From the NCBI GenBank assembly GCA_029266335.1, contig JAQSXC010000002.1, positions 1-64,000 on the forward strand: DNA of 64,000 nucleotides. The letters are read 5' to 3'. The translations under genes and the position numbers were made by a program. This DNA is from Eubacterium sp. (GTDB lineage Bacteria; Bacillota; Clostridia; Acetivibrionales; DSM-1351). Positions within the stretch are counted from its first letter, which is position 1, and every line of letters begins with the position of its first letter. The notes under the pieces are model-generated. The model searched no databases. It was not told the DNA's origin and saw nothing but the letters and a program-made list of their open reading frames with translations. Shown here one piece after another: positions 7,626-16,625 of this stretch.

Positions 7626-7907
7626 TTATTTGAGCTTTTCATTAAACTCATTTTTAATTGAATCCAGTTCTTCCTTGGCATCTTTGACTATACATTTTAA
7701 AGCAATCCCCATTATCAGTGAAAATAGCGATATCAGAAAGAAAATTGAATGCAGAATTCCAACTTTTACAAAATTGCCATTACTGAATTCAAATATCTGA
7801 TCAACGACACCGTCTGCCAAAAATAGCTTTGCCGATATAAGGAATGCAACGATACTGATTCCTATTAAAATATTAGACATTTTTCTTGTTCTATCAAAAT
7901 AAGACAT
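7626..7907 (-). CDS. Small two-helix membrane protein, unknown function
   Basis: 93 residues. There are two hydrophobic segments, NILIGISIVAFLISAKLFL and VGILHSIFFLISLFSLIMGIAL, with a charged amphipathic tail (KDAKEELDSIKNEFNEKLK) that may form a coiled coil. AAGGAGGTAAC precedes the ATG. I do not recognise the family. The stop lies 16 bases from the acetyltransferase start, suggesting co-transcription. Confidence 0.6.
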   Translation of the reverse strand: MSYFDRTRKMSNILIGISIVAFLISAKLFLADGVVDQIFEFSNGNFVKVGILHSIFFLISLFSLIMGIALKCIVKDAKEELDSIKNEFNEKLK

Positions 7908-7978
7908 AGTTACCTCCTTATTAGTAACGAATTTATATTACAAACCAAAATATATAATAAAGTGAATATTGCTTATAG

Positions 7979-9472
7979 TTATTTTTTATGTGCATGCCAT
8001 TGGTCTATTTGCTGCTGTAAATTATTTTTCAACTCATCAATGCCTGCGGCCTTTAATTCCTTTAAATATTTCGGGAGGATTTTTTCGGGGTCTACAGTAC
8101 CTGTCATCAATCCGGGATAGTATTTAGAGGTTACTCTGGAAACAGCAGCCAGCTGAGAGCTCACTGACGGGCTGGAAATATCGGGTGTAAAATCCAGAGT
8201 CACTGATTTTATTGCGTCACTGTTGAATTTTTTGTATTCCTCCCATTTGTTTGGAGGATCTCCCTTTAGTGTTTTAAGAATAAACCAGTTACCCTGCGTA
8301 TATTGAACTCCTGCATAGCCACTGTCCTTATTAACGGCTACCTGACCTTCGGGAGTAAGATCATAATGAAGTCCTTCAATACCGAAGTTTATTAGATTAC
8401 GGACTTCCGGGTCGGTATTCAGGCAATTTAAAAATTTTATACAGGCTTCAGCATTTTTGGTACGCGAACTTACCACCATAATGCCGCCGCGTGCCGACTC
8501 TGTGGTTACAATCGAAGATGAGACCTGCTGGGCAACAACTTCAAAGCCTGTATCTTTTGACCAGGAAGTGGCGGAATATGGACCGGCGCCTCCTTCTCTC
8601 CAAAATACGTTCTGGTCTTTTCCCAAACCGGAGCCGGCTTTTACCGAAGCATCCTCATTTATATACCCTGCTTTATAGTATTTTCGCAAAGTATTTAAAG
8701 TAGTCCTGGCCAGATCTGTTTCAAATATATTAATGATTTTCAGGGTTTTATCTGTAGATTTAACCATTAATGGAATATCTCTGTTAAGGATATATTCGTA
8801 ATCTTCAAGAGCGAAAAAATTATGTGAGTACTGATCCAGCTCCATAATAGTAAATCTGGGCTCATTCTGCTGTATGGTTTTAAAAACCGGTTCTAGGGAT
8901 TCGAGGGTGGTCAGTTTTGAGATATCTATATTGTACCTGTCTACCAGTTCCTTTTTGTAGATCCACCATTCAGGGACAGCTATCTCCTTGTTTGTAGGAA
9001 CCCCATATATATTATCATTTATCTTTACACCTTCCCATAAAAGAGGGTTTATTGTATCGTACATATCTTTGCCGATGGTTTTTAAATATGAATCAAGTAT
9101 CAGCCATGTACCTTTTCTGGCATTTCCAGAGTAATCTCCCTGATCACCTTCTGTAGAAAATGCAATATCAAAGTTGGTTCCGGAATTTATTATATTGGAC
9201 AGACTTCGGCCGTAATCACTCCAGTTTATCTTGTTATAATCAATATGGACGTTTATTTTCTTTTCCAACAACTTGTTCAGAGTCTCATTAACCTTCTCCA
9301 GATCGGTATCGGGAGTTCCGATTGTATAGTATTTGAGGGTTACGGGAGAAGAGGATGGGTCTGGAGCCGGTACTTTTGTCACAGTATCAGGTGAAGGTGT
9401 ACTTGAGCATGCCGGAATTAATAGAGCAAATATTAATAGAATACAAATTCTGAGAGCATTATGACCCTTCAA
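7979..9472 (-). CDS. ABC-transporter extracellular solute-binding lipoprotein
   Basis: 497 residues from a TTG start at 9472, chosen because AGGAGGTATTCAC precedes it and it puts a signal peptide first: LKGHNALRICILLIFALLIPAC, with lipobox IPAC. The mature region has features of family-1 sugar/oligosaccharide binding proteins (LKYYTIGTPDTDLEKVNETLNKLLEKK, GKDMYDTINPLLWEGV...NIYGVPTN). It resembles the long YtcQ/LipO-like lipoproteins of gut and soil Firmicutes. No permease or ATPase gene is next to it, so it is an orphan or works with a distant transporter. The ORF track's longer N-terminus has no signal function. Confidence 0.8.
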   Translation of the reverse strand: MKGHNALRICILLIFALLIPACSSTPSPDTVTKVPAPDPSSSPVTLKYYTIGTPDTDLEKVNETLNKLLEKKINVHIDYNKINWSDYGRSLSNIINSGTNFDIAFSTEGDQGDYSGNARKGTWLILDSYLKTIGKDMYDTINPLLWEGVKINDNIYGVPTNKEIAVPEWWIYKKELVDRYNIDISKLTTLESLEPVFKTIQQNEPRFTIMELDQYSHNFFALEDYEYILNRDIPLMVKSTDKTLKIINIFETDLARTTLNTLRKYYKAGYINEDASVKAGSGLGKDQNVFWREGGAGPYSATSWSKDTGFEVVAQQVSSSIVTTESARGGIMVVSSRTKNAEACIKFLNCLNTDPEVRNLINFGIEGLHYDLTPEGQVAVNKDSGYAGVQYTQGNWFILKTLKGDPPNKWEEYKKFNSDAIKSVTLDFTPDISSPSVSSQLAAVSRVTSKYYPGLMTGTVDPEKILPKYLKELKAAGIDELKNNLQQQIDQWHAHKK

Positions 9473-9689
9473 GTGAATACCTCCTGAAAATAATTTGGAA
9501 CAAGTATTATTATACATCAAAAAACTCTTAAAGTCAGCATATTGGTATGTCCCTGAAGAGGAAGGCCTCACATGGAGGGTATAGCTTTAAAAAATATTTC
9601 TTAAATCAGCCATTTTAAAAAATAAACTCTGTTATAATAGGATTGTCAGCAAAACAGGTTGTTAGAAATTGATTAAGGAGAGTGCGCTA

Positions 9690-10220
9690 ATGAAATCTAT
9701 TGTAGTTTACAGATCAAAGTCTGGTTTTACAAAGCAGTACGCACAATGGATTGCAGAGGAGCTTAAGGCAGATATATTTGAGGCTCAAAAAGTTTCGGCA
9801 GAAATGCTTAAAACTTATGACAAAATTGTCTACGGTGGTGGTTTGTACGCTGTGGGAATAAATGGACTTAAACTTATTACCCGTAATCTAGACCGGCTTG
9901 AAGGTAAAAAAATTGCTGTTTTTGCTACCGGTGCAACGCCTCCAAGAAAAGAAGATATTGAAAAGGTAAGAGATATGAATTTTACTCCTCTTCAGCAAAA
10001 ACAAACAGGTTTCTTTTACTTAAGGGGAGGTTTTGATTACTCTAAGCTAAAGTTAATTGATAAAATATTAATGAATATGCTAAAGCTTAAAATAAAAGGA
10101 AAAAAGAAAACCACACAGCTGGAACCTGATGAAATCGGTATGCTTGCTGCCTATGACAAGCCGGTTGACTTTTCAAGAAAGAAAAACATTGAGGAACTGA
10201 TTGCATATATTAACTCTTAG
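9690..10220 (+). CDS. Flavodoxin-domain protein
   Basis: 176 residues from the ATG at 9690 with AAGGAGAG upstream. The N-terminal phosphate loop for FMN reads VVYRSKSGFTKQYAQWIAEEL, followed by the FMN-contacting YGGGLYAVGINGL and FATGATPPRKEDIE. This is the flavodoxin/HemG-like protein fold often annotated as flavodoxin in clostridia. It is likely an electron carrier or flavin reductase in the cytosol; the partner is not evident. The gene is monocistronic. Confidence 0.8.
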   Translation: MKSIVVYRSKSGFTKQYAQWIAEELKADIFEAQKVSAEMLKTYDKIVYGGGLYAVGINGLKLITRNLDRLEGKKIAVFATGATPPRKEDIEKVRDMNFTPLQQKQTGFFYLRGGFDYSKLKLIDKILMNMLKLKIKGKKKTTQLEPDEIGMLAAYDKPVDFSRKKNIEELIAYINS

Positions 10221-10359
10221 TACTCACTTTTATCAGTTTCCAGGTATAAATTCATATAGCCTTATAAAGAATTATAAATATGTGTTTTTAAAGTAAATAA
10301 AATGGTATTAACAAAATTATATGTATTAAATGAATTTTAATAACGGGGAGGATTACATA

Positions 10360-11322
10360 ATGAAGGTAAGATTTGGGATTATAGGTCTGGGAGGTATAGC
10401 TGTAAGATTTGCAAAGGTGCTGAACACTGCTGAAGGCGTGGAATTGTCTGCCGTGGCATCTCGTGAGATGGAAAGGTCAAAGGCTTTTGCAGAAAAGTAT
10501 GGTTCCAAGCAGGCTTATGACAATTACAGCGAGTTGATAAAGGATAAGGAAGTTGATGTTGTTTATGTTGCATTAACACATAATTTTCATTATGAAATTG
10601 TAAAAGAGTGCTTGAATAATGGAAAGGGAGTTATCTGTGAAAAGCCTTTTGTACTTCATAAAAAAGAAGCGGAGGAGCTTTCACAGCTGTCAAAAGAGAA
10701 GAATGTACTGTTGATGGAGGCTATGTGGACCAGATTCATTCCTGCCTTCAGGAAGGCAAGAGAATGGGTTGTGAGCGGAAAAATCGGAGCAGTCAGGCTT
10801 GTCAGTGCCTCCTTCTGCTTCAATTTTCCATTTGATCCAAAGAGCAGATTATATGATCCGGCAGTAGCTGGGGGAAGTCTGTACGATGCAGGAGTTTATC
10901 CAATTGAATTTACAACAGGAATTCTGGGTGAAAATCCGACTCGGGTAAATGGTCTGGCAAAGTTCTGCCCTACAGGTGTTGATGAATTTGTTGCAATGAA
11001 TATGAGCTTTGAAAGCGGTGCTCTTGCAACACTTAGCTGTGGTGTGTCAGCAAATACAAACAGGGATGCCAGGGTGTATGGAACTGAAGGAAATATAGTT
11101 GTTTACGATTTCCTGGGCTCAAGAAAATGTGAACTGTACGATAATGAAAACAAGCTGATGGAAAGCTTTGAAGTGGATTTTGAAGATGGTTTTATTTATC
11201 AGATTGAGCATTTCAGAGACTTATATCTCAACAAGAAGATTGAAAGTGAAATCATTCCTCACAAGGACTCTATTGCATGTGCCGATATATTTGACCAACT
11301 TATGGGACAGTGGGGGAAATAG
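10360..11322 (+). CDS. Gfo/Idh/MocA-family NAD(P)-dependent oxidoreductase
   Basis: 320 residues from ATG 10360 (GGGGAGG upstream). The N-terminal Rossmann fold reads FGIIGLGGIAVRFA, and the family's EKPF motif appears as VICEKPFVLHKKEAEEL. The C-terminal alpha/beta domain includes GGSLYDAGVYPIEF. Such enzymes oxidise sugars, polyols or dihydrodiols; the set EKPF...DAGVYP resembles trans-dihydrodiol/xylose dehydrogenase-like members. A threonine aldolase gene follows within about 50 bases, but a shared pathway is not obvious. Confidence 0.85.
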   Translation: MKVRFGIIGLGGIAVRFAKVLNTAEGVELSAVASREMERSKAFAEKYGSKQAYDNYSELIKDKEVDVVYVALTHNFHYEIVKECLNNGKGVICEKPFVLHKKEAEELSQLSKEKNVLLMEAMWTRFIPAFRKAREWVVSGKIGAVRLVSASFCFNFPFDPKSRLYDPAVAGGSLYDAGVYPIEFTTGILGENPTRVNGLAKFCPTGVDEFVAMNMSFESGALATLSCGVSANTNRDARVYGTEGNIVVYDFLGSRKCELYDNENKLMESFEVDFEDGFIYQIEHFRDLYLNKKIESEIIPHKDSIACADIFDQLMGQWGK

Positions 11323-11373
11323 TTTTAAGAAACAGCAGTACTTAAAGCTTTAACAAAAGGGGAATTTGAACTA

Positions 11374-12420
11374 ATGATACGATTTAATTGTGACTATAGT
11401 GAAGGTGCACACCCTAAGGTGCTTCAGAAACTCATTGAAACCAATATGGAACAGACTGCCGGCTACGGTGTTGACCCGTATTGCCTGAGAGCTGCACAGC
11501 TCATAAAAAGCAAATGCGGCCGGGAGGATATTGATGTACATTTCCTGGTTGGAGGTACCCAGGCAAATCTGACGGTAATATCTGCAGCACTGCGGCCGCA
11601 TCAGGGTGTCATCTCTGCTGATACGGGACATATAAATACACACGAAACCGGTGCCATAGAAGCCAACGGGCATAAGGTACTTGCTCTGCCGGCAGTTAAT
11701 GGAAAGCTGTCTGCCGAATCTATTCGGACGTATTTTGAAGCACATTACAATGATGAAACCAGGGAGCATATTGTACAGCCAAAGCTGGTATACATCTCAA
11801 ATCCCACCGAAATAGGAACAATATACACAAAGTCGGAGCTCACAGCCATAAGTCAGGTCTGCAGAAAAAATGACCTGTTTCTTTACCTGGATGGAGCCCG
11901 TTTGGGTTACGCTCTGTGTGCAGAGGATAATGATCTGGATCTTCCAACAATAGCAGGGCTGTGCGATGCCTTCTATATAGGAGGTACAAAGCTTGGTGCT
12001 CTTTTTGGAGAAGCGGTGATTTTATGTAATACCGGCATTAAGAAGGATTTCAGATATATTATAAAGCAGAAGGGCGGAATGCTTGCCAAGGGAAGACTGC
12101 TGGGAGTGCAGTTTGCTGCGCTTTTTGAGGACGATTTGTATTTTGAGATGGCAAGCCATGCAAACAGAATGGCGCTTATGATAAAAAATGCCTTTAAGAG
12201 AAATGGGTACAGCTTCCTGGTAGAATCAACCACAAATCAGCAATTTCCTATTGTACCCCATCATATTCTTATGAAACTTAAAGAAAATTTTGAATATTCC
12301 TTCTGGGAAAAAGTGAATGCTAATAGCAGTGCAGTCCGTTTCTGTACAAGCTGGGCAACTGATCTTCAAGCTGTGAAGCAGCTGACTGAAGAAATTGATA
12401 AACACGGAAGAATTGATTAA
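11374..12420 (+). CDS. Low-specificity threonine aldolase (beta-eliminating lyase family)
   Basis: 348 residues. This is a PLP fold-type I enzyme: 'GGTQANLTVI' (phosphate grip), 'TGHINTHETGAIEANGHKV', 'LDGARLGYAL' (Asp-Gly-Ala-Arg), and the PLP lysine in YIGGTKLGALFGEA. It cleaves threonine or allo-threonine to glycine and acetaldehyde. AAAGGGGAATTT precedes the ATG. It probably shares a transcript with the upstream dehydrogenase and the downstream DUF1905 gene, as gaps are about 50-60 bases. Confidence 0.85.
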   Translation: MIRFNCDYSEGAHPKVLQKLIETNMEQTAGYGVDPYCLRAAQLIKSKCGREDIDVHFLVGGTQANLTVISAALRPHQGVISADTGHINTHETGAIEANGHKVLALPAVNGKLSAESIRTYFEAHYNDETREHIVQPKLVYISNPTEIGTIYTKSELTAISQVCRKNDLFLYLDGARLGYALCAEDNDLDLPTIAGLCDAFYIGGTKLGALFGEAVILCNTGIKKDFRYIIKQKGGMLAKGRLLGVQFAALFEDDLYFEMASHANRMALMIKNAFKRNGYSFLVESTTNQQFPIVPHHILMKLKENFEYSFWEKVNANSSAVRFCTSWATDLQAVKQLTEEIDKHGRID

Positions 12421-12481
12421 TGGATTTGCAGTTTGAACACCAATTATAAAAAAGAGCGGTATTAAGGCGGAAAGCGAGCAT

Positions 12482-12745
12482 ATGAGCAAGAGCTATGAAT
12501 TTGAAGCCGAGATAAAAAAAGTACCTGATATTGACGGAGCATATATTGAATTCCCTTATGACGTAAAGGCCGAATTCGGAAAGGGAAGAGTAAAAGTACT
12601 GGCAACCTTCGACGGGGAAGCTTATGAAGGCAGTCTTGTAAAAATGAAAACACCCTGCCATATAATAGGTATCAGGAAGGATATCAGAGCAAAAATAGGA
12701 AAACAGCCGGGAGATACTATAAAAGTAACAATACAGGAGAGATAA
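12482..12745 (+). CDS. DUF1905 domain protein
   Basis: 87 residues, spanning a single DUF1905 domain: '[39 protein letters not shown]' and '[23 protein letters not shown]'. Small beta-barrel proteins of this family have no firmly known role; longer relatives carry a YdeI-like extension, missing here. AAGGCGG lies upstream of the ATG. It is followed by a terminator, so it ends the transcript begun at the dehydrogenase or aldolase. Confidence 0.8.
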   Translation: MSKSYEFEAEIKKVPDIDGAYIEFPYDVKAEFGKGRVKVLATFDGEAYEGSLVKMKTPCHIIGIRKDIRAKIGKQPGDTIKVTIQER

Positions 12746-12775
12746 TTAAAATTTGATATTTTTTAATTTTGTATT

Positions 12776-12820
12776 AACACAAATTCTTCTGATATAAGCT
12801 GATGGATTTGTGTTTTTACT
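12776..12820 (+). terminator. Terminator after DUF1905 gene
   Basis: AACACAAAT / ATTTGTGTT arms (12776-12784, 12806-12814) are followed by TTTACTTTTT. Confidence 0.6.
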
Positions 12821-12900
12821 TTTTGCATAGTTGAAAAAATAGGATAAAATATAAAGGTAATTGATTTGATCCCAATAAATATACAGAAAGAGTTGGATAA

Positions 12901-14352
12901 ATGACAGAAGTTAATTTTAGTGATTATCATTTAAGCAGTGAAATTATGAAAGCTATTGAAATGCTAGGTTATAAAAGTCCTACAAGAGTTCAGCAGGAGG
13001 TTATACCCGCTTTGCTTCATCACAGGGATATAATAGTGAAATCCCAGACCGGAAGCGGAAAAACTGCTTCTTTTGCCATTCCCATATGCCATATGACTGC
13101 CTGGGAGGAAAATAAACCTCAGGCACTGGTAATTACTCCTACGAGAGAACTGGCAATTCAGGTCAAGGAAGATATTTTTAACATAGGAAGGTTTAAAAGG
13201 CTCAAAGTTCCGGCCATTTACGGAAAATCTCCTTTTTATAATCAGGAAAAGGAACTGAAACAAAAAACGCATATTGTGGCAGGAACTCCGGGAAGAATAA
13301 TTGATCATCTGGACAGAGCTACCCTGGACACCTCAAATATAAGATTTCTTATTATTGACGAAGCTGATGAAATGCTTAATATGGGTTTCATAGAACAAAT
13401 TGAAGCAATAATAGCAAAATTGCCTGCCGAAAGGATAACTGTTCTGCTTTCAGCCACAATGCCCAAAGGTATACAGGAACTATGTGCAAAATACATGAAC
13501 AGGCCCATAATGGTTGAGGTAGAAGAGACAAATACAACCGCGGACAGAATATATCAGGAACGGTACTCTGTGGAAGCCAGGGATAAGTTAAAGCTGCTGA
13601 AGGATATAACAATTGTTGAAAATCCTGAGAGCTGTATTATTTTTTGCAATACAAAGCAAATGGTAGATGCTTTACAGCACGAACTGGCAAGGAATAATTA
13701 CTCCTGTGAAAAAATCCATGGAGGTATGGAACAGCGTGACAGACTCCGCATAATGAATGACTTTAAACAGGGATATTTCAGATATCTGGTAGCAACTGAC
13801 GTAGCAGCAAGGGGAATCGATATAGATAATATTTCTCTTGTGATAAACTATGACATTCCTCAGGACAGTGAAAGCTATGTCCATAGAATAGGGAGGACCG
13901 GACGGGTAAATAACACCGGGAAAGCGATCTCGTTTGCAACGAAAAATGATGATAAGTATCTCGGTGCAATTCAACAATATATAGGTAAGGAAATTCCCTT
14001 AAAGGACAAGCCCGGCATAGATGCAGTAAAAGACCTGAGAGAGCAGTTTATGGAAAAAATGACTTCGTCACCAGTATTAAAACAAGCAAAAGGTACCCGT
14101 CTCAATAAAGAGATTTTAAAGCTGCATATAAATGCCGGTAAAAAGACAAAAATGCGTCCGGTGGATATTGTTGGCACTCTTTGCAACATCAAGGGAATAA
14201 CTGCTGAAGATATCGGCATAATCAATATTGCTGACGTTTCAACCTTTGTAGAGATTCTTAATAACAAGGGCGAGCTGGTATACAGGGAGCTTCAGAAAAC
14301 GCCTATAAAAGGACGGCTCAGGAAGGTAAGCAAAGCTGATACCGGAAGGTGA
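12901..14352 (+). CDS. DEAD-box ATP-dependent RNA helicase (DbpA/CshA-like)
   Basis: 483 residues. All helicase motifs are present in order: QxxI-type 'SPTRVQQEVIPALL', motif I SQTGSGKT, Ia PTRELAIQV, GTPGR, II DEAD, III SAT, IV 'CIIFCNTK', V ATDVAARGIDI, VI HRIGRTGR. Residues about 400-475 form a C-terminal RNA-binding domain of the DbpA type (MRPVDIVGTLCNIKGITAEDIGIINI), which in DbpA/YxiN recognises 23S rRNA hairpin 92. A role in ribosome assembly is thus likely. No clear GGAGG is seen; AAAGAG lies at -9. A CvfB-like RNA-binding gene follows. Confidence 0.92.
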   Translation: MTEVNFSDYHLSSEIMKAIEMLGYKSPTRVQQEVIPALLHHRDIIVKSQTGSGKTASFAIPICHMTAWEENKPQALVITPTRELAIQVKEDIFNIGRFKRLKVPAIYGKSPFYNQEKELKQKTHIVAGTPGRIIDHLDRATLDTSNIRFLIIDEADEMLNMGFIEQIEAIIAKLPAERITVLLSATMPKGIQELCAKYMNRPIMVEVEETNTTADRIYQERYSVEARDKLKLLKDITIVENPESCIIFCNTKQMVDALQHELARNNYSCEKIHGGMEQRDRLRIMNDFKQGYFRYLVATDVAARGIDIDNISLVINYDIPQDSESYVHRIGRTGRVNNTGKAISFATKNDDKYLGAIQQYIGKEIPLKDKPGIDAVKDLREQFMEKMTSSPVLKQAKGTRLNKEILKLHINAGKKTKMRPVDIVGTLCNIKGITAEDIGIINIADVSTFVEILNNKGELVYRELQKTPIKGRLRKVSKADTGR

Positions 14353-14413
14353 ATATGTAAACAGGTATTTATTACGTAAAAGGTTTAAATTAATGATGAA
14401 TTTGGGTGAAAAT

Positions 14414-15253
14414 ATGATTGAAATTGGCAAGGTGCAAACACTGAAAATTATAAGAAAAACTCAACATGGAGTTTATCTGAACTCTCTAACAGATACTGTA
14501 GCTGAAGATATATTATTGCCCCGGAATCAGGTATCCGGCAGTAACAATATAGGGGATTCAATAGAGGTTTTTGTATATAGAGATTCTGAAGACAGGATTA
14601 TTGCAACTATTAACAAACCTTTTGTGGTTTTGGGTGAACTGGCAGTTCTTAAAGTTAAAGAAAATACTGAAATAGGTGCTTTTCTGGACTGGGGTCTTGA
14701 AAAAGATCTTTTTCTGCCCTTTAAGGAACAGGTAGGAAGAGTTGTTGAAAACCGGAGCTATCTGGTGGGATTATATGTAGATAAAAGCAGCAGGCTATGC
14801 GCTACCATGAGAATTTACGATATGCTCCGCACAGATCCGCCGTATAAAATAAAGGATTGGGTTTCAGGTACAATATATAGCATCAATAGCGAGTACGGAG
14901 CATTTATTGCGGTAGACAACAAATACCACGGCTTGATTCCCAGCAGGGAGTTGCACAGGGAAGTAACTGAAGGTGACCTTGTAAATGCAAGAGTAGTAAG
15001 GATAAGACGGGATGGAAAGCTGGAATTAAGTCTGCGGCAGGAGGCGTTCAACGAAATGGAGGGGGATGCCCAAAAAATCATTGAAAGGTTGAAACTCTGC
15101 AACGGTAAAATAGACATAAATGACAGCAGCTCTCCTGAGAAAATCAAGTCAGAACTCAGTATGAGCAAGGCCGCCTTCAAAAGAGCGGTTGGCAGATTGC
15201 TTAAAGAGGGTGCGGTTAAAATCACAGTCGAGGGTATGGAATTAATGTGGTAG
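14414..15253 (+). CDS. CvfB/YitL-family S1-like RNA-binding protein
   Basis: 279 residues from ATG 14414 (GGGTGA upstream, and the family begins close to MIEIGKVQTLKI). The order is: N-terminal S1-like domains ('GVYLNSLT...ILLPRNQV', 'IGAFLDWGLEKDLFLPFKEQ', 'YGAFIAVDNKYHGLIPSREL'), then a C-terminal winged helix (SKAAFKRAVGRLLKEGAVKI). This is the layout of Staphylococcus CvfB and Bacillus YitL, RNA-binding regulators. It probably forms an operon with the upstream helicase, 40-60 bases away. Confidence 0.85.
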   Translation: MIEIGKVQTLKIIRKTQHGVYLNSLTDTVAEDILLPRNQVSGSNNIGDSIEVFVYRDSEDRIIATINKPFVVLGELAVLKVKENTEIGAFLDWGLEKDLFLPFKEQVGRVVENRSYLVGLYVDKSSRLCATMRIYDMLRTDPPYKIKDWVSGTIYSINSEYGAFIAVDNKYHGLIPSRELHREVTEGDLVNARVVRIRRDGKLELSLRQEAFNEMEGDAQKIIERLKLCNGKIDINDSSSPEKIKSELSMSKAAFKRAVGRLLKEGAVKITVEGMELMW

Positions 15254-15375
15254 GCAAATTGGGAAAATTAAGCAGAGAAACACAACTATGACAGCCTTCG
15301 ACAGATTATTTAAAAATAAAAGCGTATTATAGATAAAAATGTATATCAATTTGTTAGTTGAGCAAGGGTGGATAT

Positions 15376-16509
15376 ATGCAGATTTTCAGCTATATAGAGA
15401 TTAATTTGATAGCTCTTACTATTCTTATAATAATATTTTTCAATATAAGAAGTAAAAAGGAACGTTTTCTGTATGACCAAAAGCTTTTTATGCTATTACT
15501 GTTTTTTAATGCAATGATTTTAATATTTGATACGGTTATGTGGGTACTGAACTTTAAAGATGGAGGGACTGCAAGGGTTTTAAATAATGTTGCTACTACT
15601 GCCTACTATATGCTGAATCCGGTTCCCTGTATGCTTTGGTCTGTATATGCCGATTTTCAAATACATAAGGATGAGCAGCGGACCAAAAGACTGGCTGCTT
15701 TTCTTAGTATTCCTGTATTAATTAACGCTTTGCTGGCTGTTCTGAGTCCCTTTTACAAACTACTGTTTTACATTAACAGATACAATGTTTACCATAGAGG
15801 TAAACTGTTCCTGATTATGGGTATCATATGCTACTTTTATTTTGTGTATACTTTTATCCAAATAATCAGAAACAAAAGCAAGATTGACAGAAAGCAGTAT
15901 CTAGCACTGATTTTTTTTGCTTTTCCACCCTTTATAAGTGCAATTATCCAAATTTTATATTACGGAATATCGGTGATTTGGATATGTATGGCATTTTCTC
16001 TGCTGATTGTATTTATAAATATTCAGAATAATCAGCTGTATACCGATTATCTGACAGGTTTATATAACCGAAGACAGCTGGATAATTATCTGACACAAAA
16101 ATTAAATGGTATAACTTCAAAATATCTGGCTGGCGTAATGATAGACCTGGATTCCTTCAAACAGATCAATGATGTTTATGGGCATACGGCAGGCGATACG
16201 GCTCTCGTTTGCGTTGCAGATATTTTAAAGTCAAGCTTCAGAAGAAACGATTTTATCGCCAGATATGGCGGGGACGAATTTGCTGTAATTATGGAAATTA
16301 GGGAAAAGGATGAATTAATCAGTATTATCGATAACCTGAGAAAGAGCACAGAACAATATAATATTGAAAGCATTTTACCTTATCAAATAAGTCTTAGCAT
16401 CGGTTATGATATTTTTGATACAAAATCAGGCTTAACAATTCAAAAGTTTTATAAACACATTGATAAATTAATGTATGAAGACAAGCGGGGAAGAGATCTC
16501 AATAATTGA
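15376..16509 (+). CDS. Membrane-bound diguanylate cyclase (GGDEF)
   Basis: 377 residues. The N-terminal 200 residues form about seven hydrophobic helices, a 7TM-type sensor. The C-terminal GGDEF domain has DYLTGLYNRRQLD, the metal-binding 'GVMIDLDSFKQINDVYGHTAGD' and an intact GGDEF (RYGGDEFAVIM). An inhibitory-site RxxD (RRND) is placed five residues before it, so product feedback is expected. It makes c-di-GMP from GTP. ATG 15376 with AGGGTGG is preferred to the upstream TTG. The only other c-di-GMP gene seen is the HD-GYP gene at 45.3 kb. Confidence 0.9.
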   Translation: MQIFSYIEINLIALTILIIIFFNIRSKKERFLYDQKLFMLLLFFNAMILIFDTVMWVLNFKDGGTARVLNNVATTAYYMLNPVPCMLWSVYADFQIHKDEQRTKRLAAFLSIPVLINALLAVLSPFYKLLFYINRYNVYHRGKLFLIMGIICYFYFVYTFIQIIRNKSKIDRKQYLALIFFAFPPFISAIIQILYYGISVIWICMAFSLLIVFINIQNNQLYTDYLTGLYNRRQLDNYLTQKLNGITSKYLAGVMIDLDSFKQINDVYGHTAGDTALVCVADILKSSFRRNDFIARYGGDEFAVIMEIREKDELISIIDNLRKSTEQYNIESILPYQISLSIGYDIFDTKSGLTIQKFYKHIDKLMYEDKRGRDLNN

Positions 16510-16625
16510 CGGACATTCCTTGTTTTATATTTTGACAATATATGCAATTACATGTTTATGCTATATTATTATGGGTAACTAATATAAAAGAATTTTAAAA
16601 AGACATTAAACCGGGAGGCCCCAAA

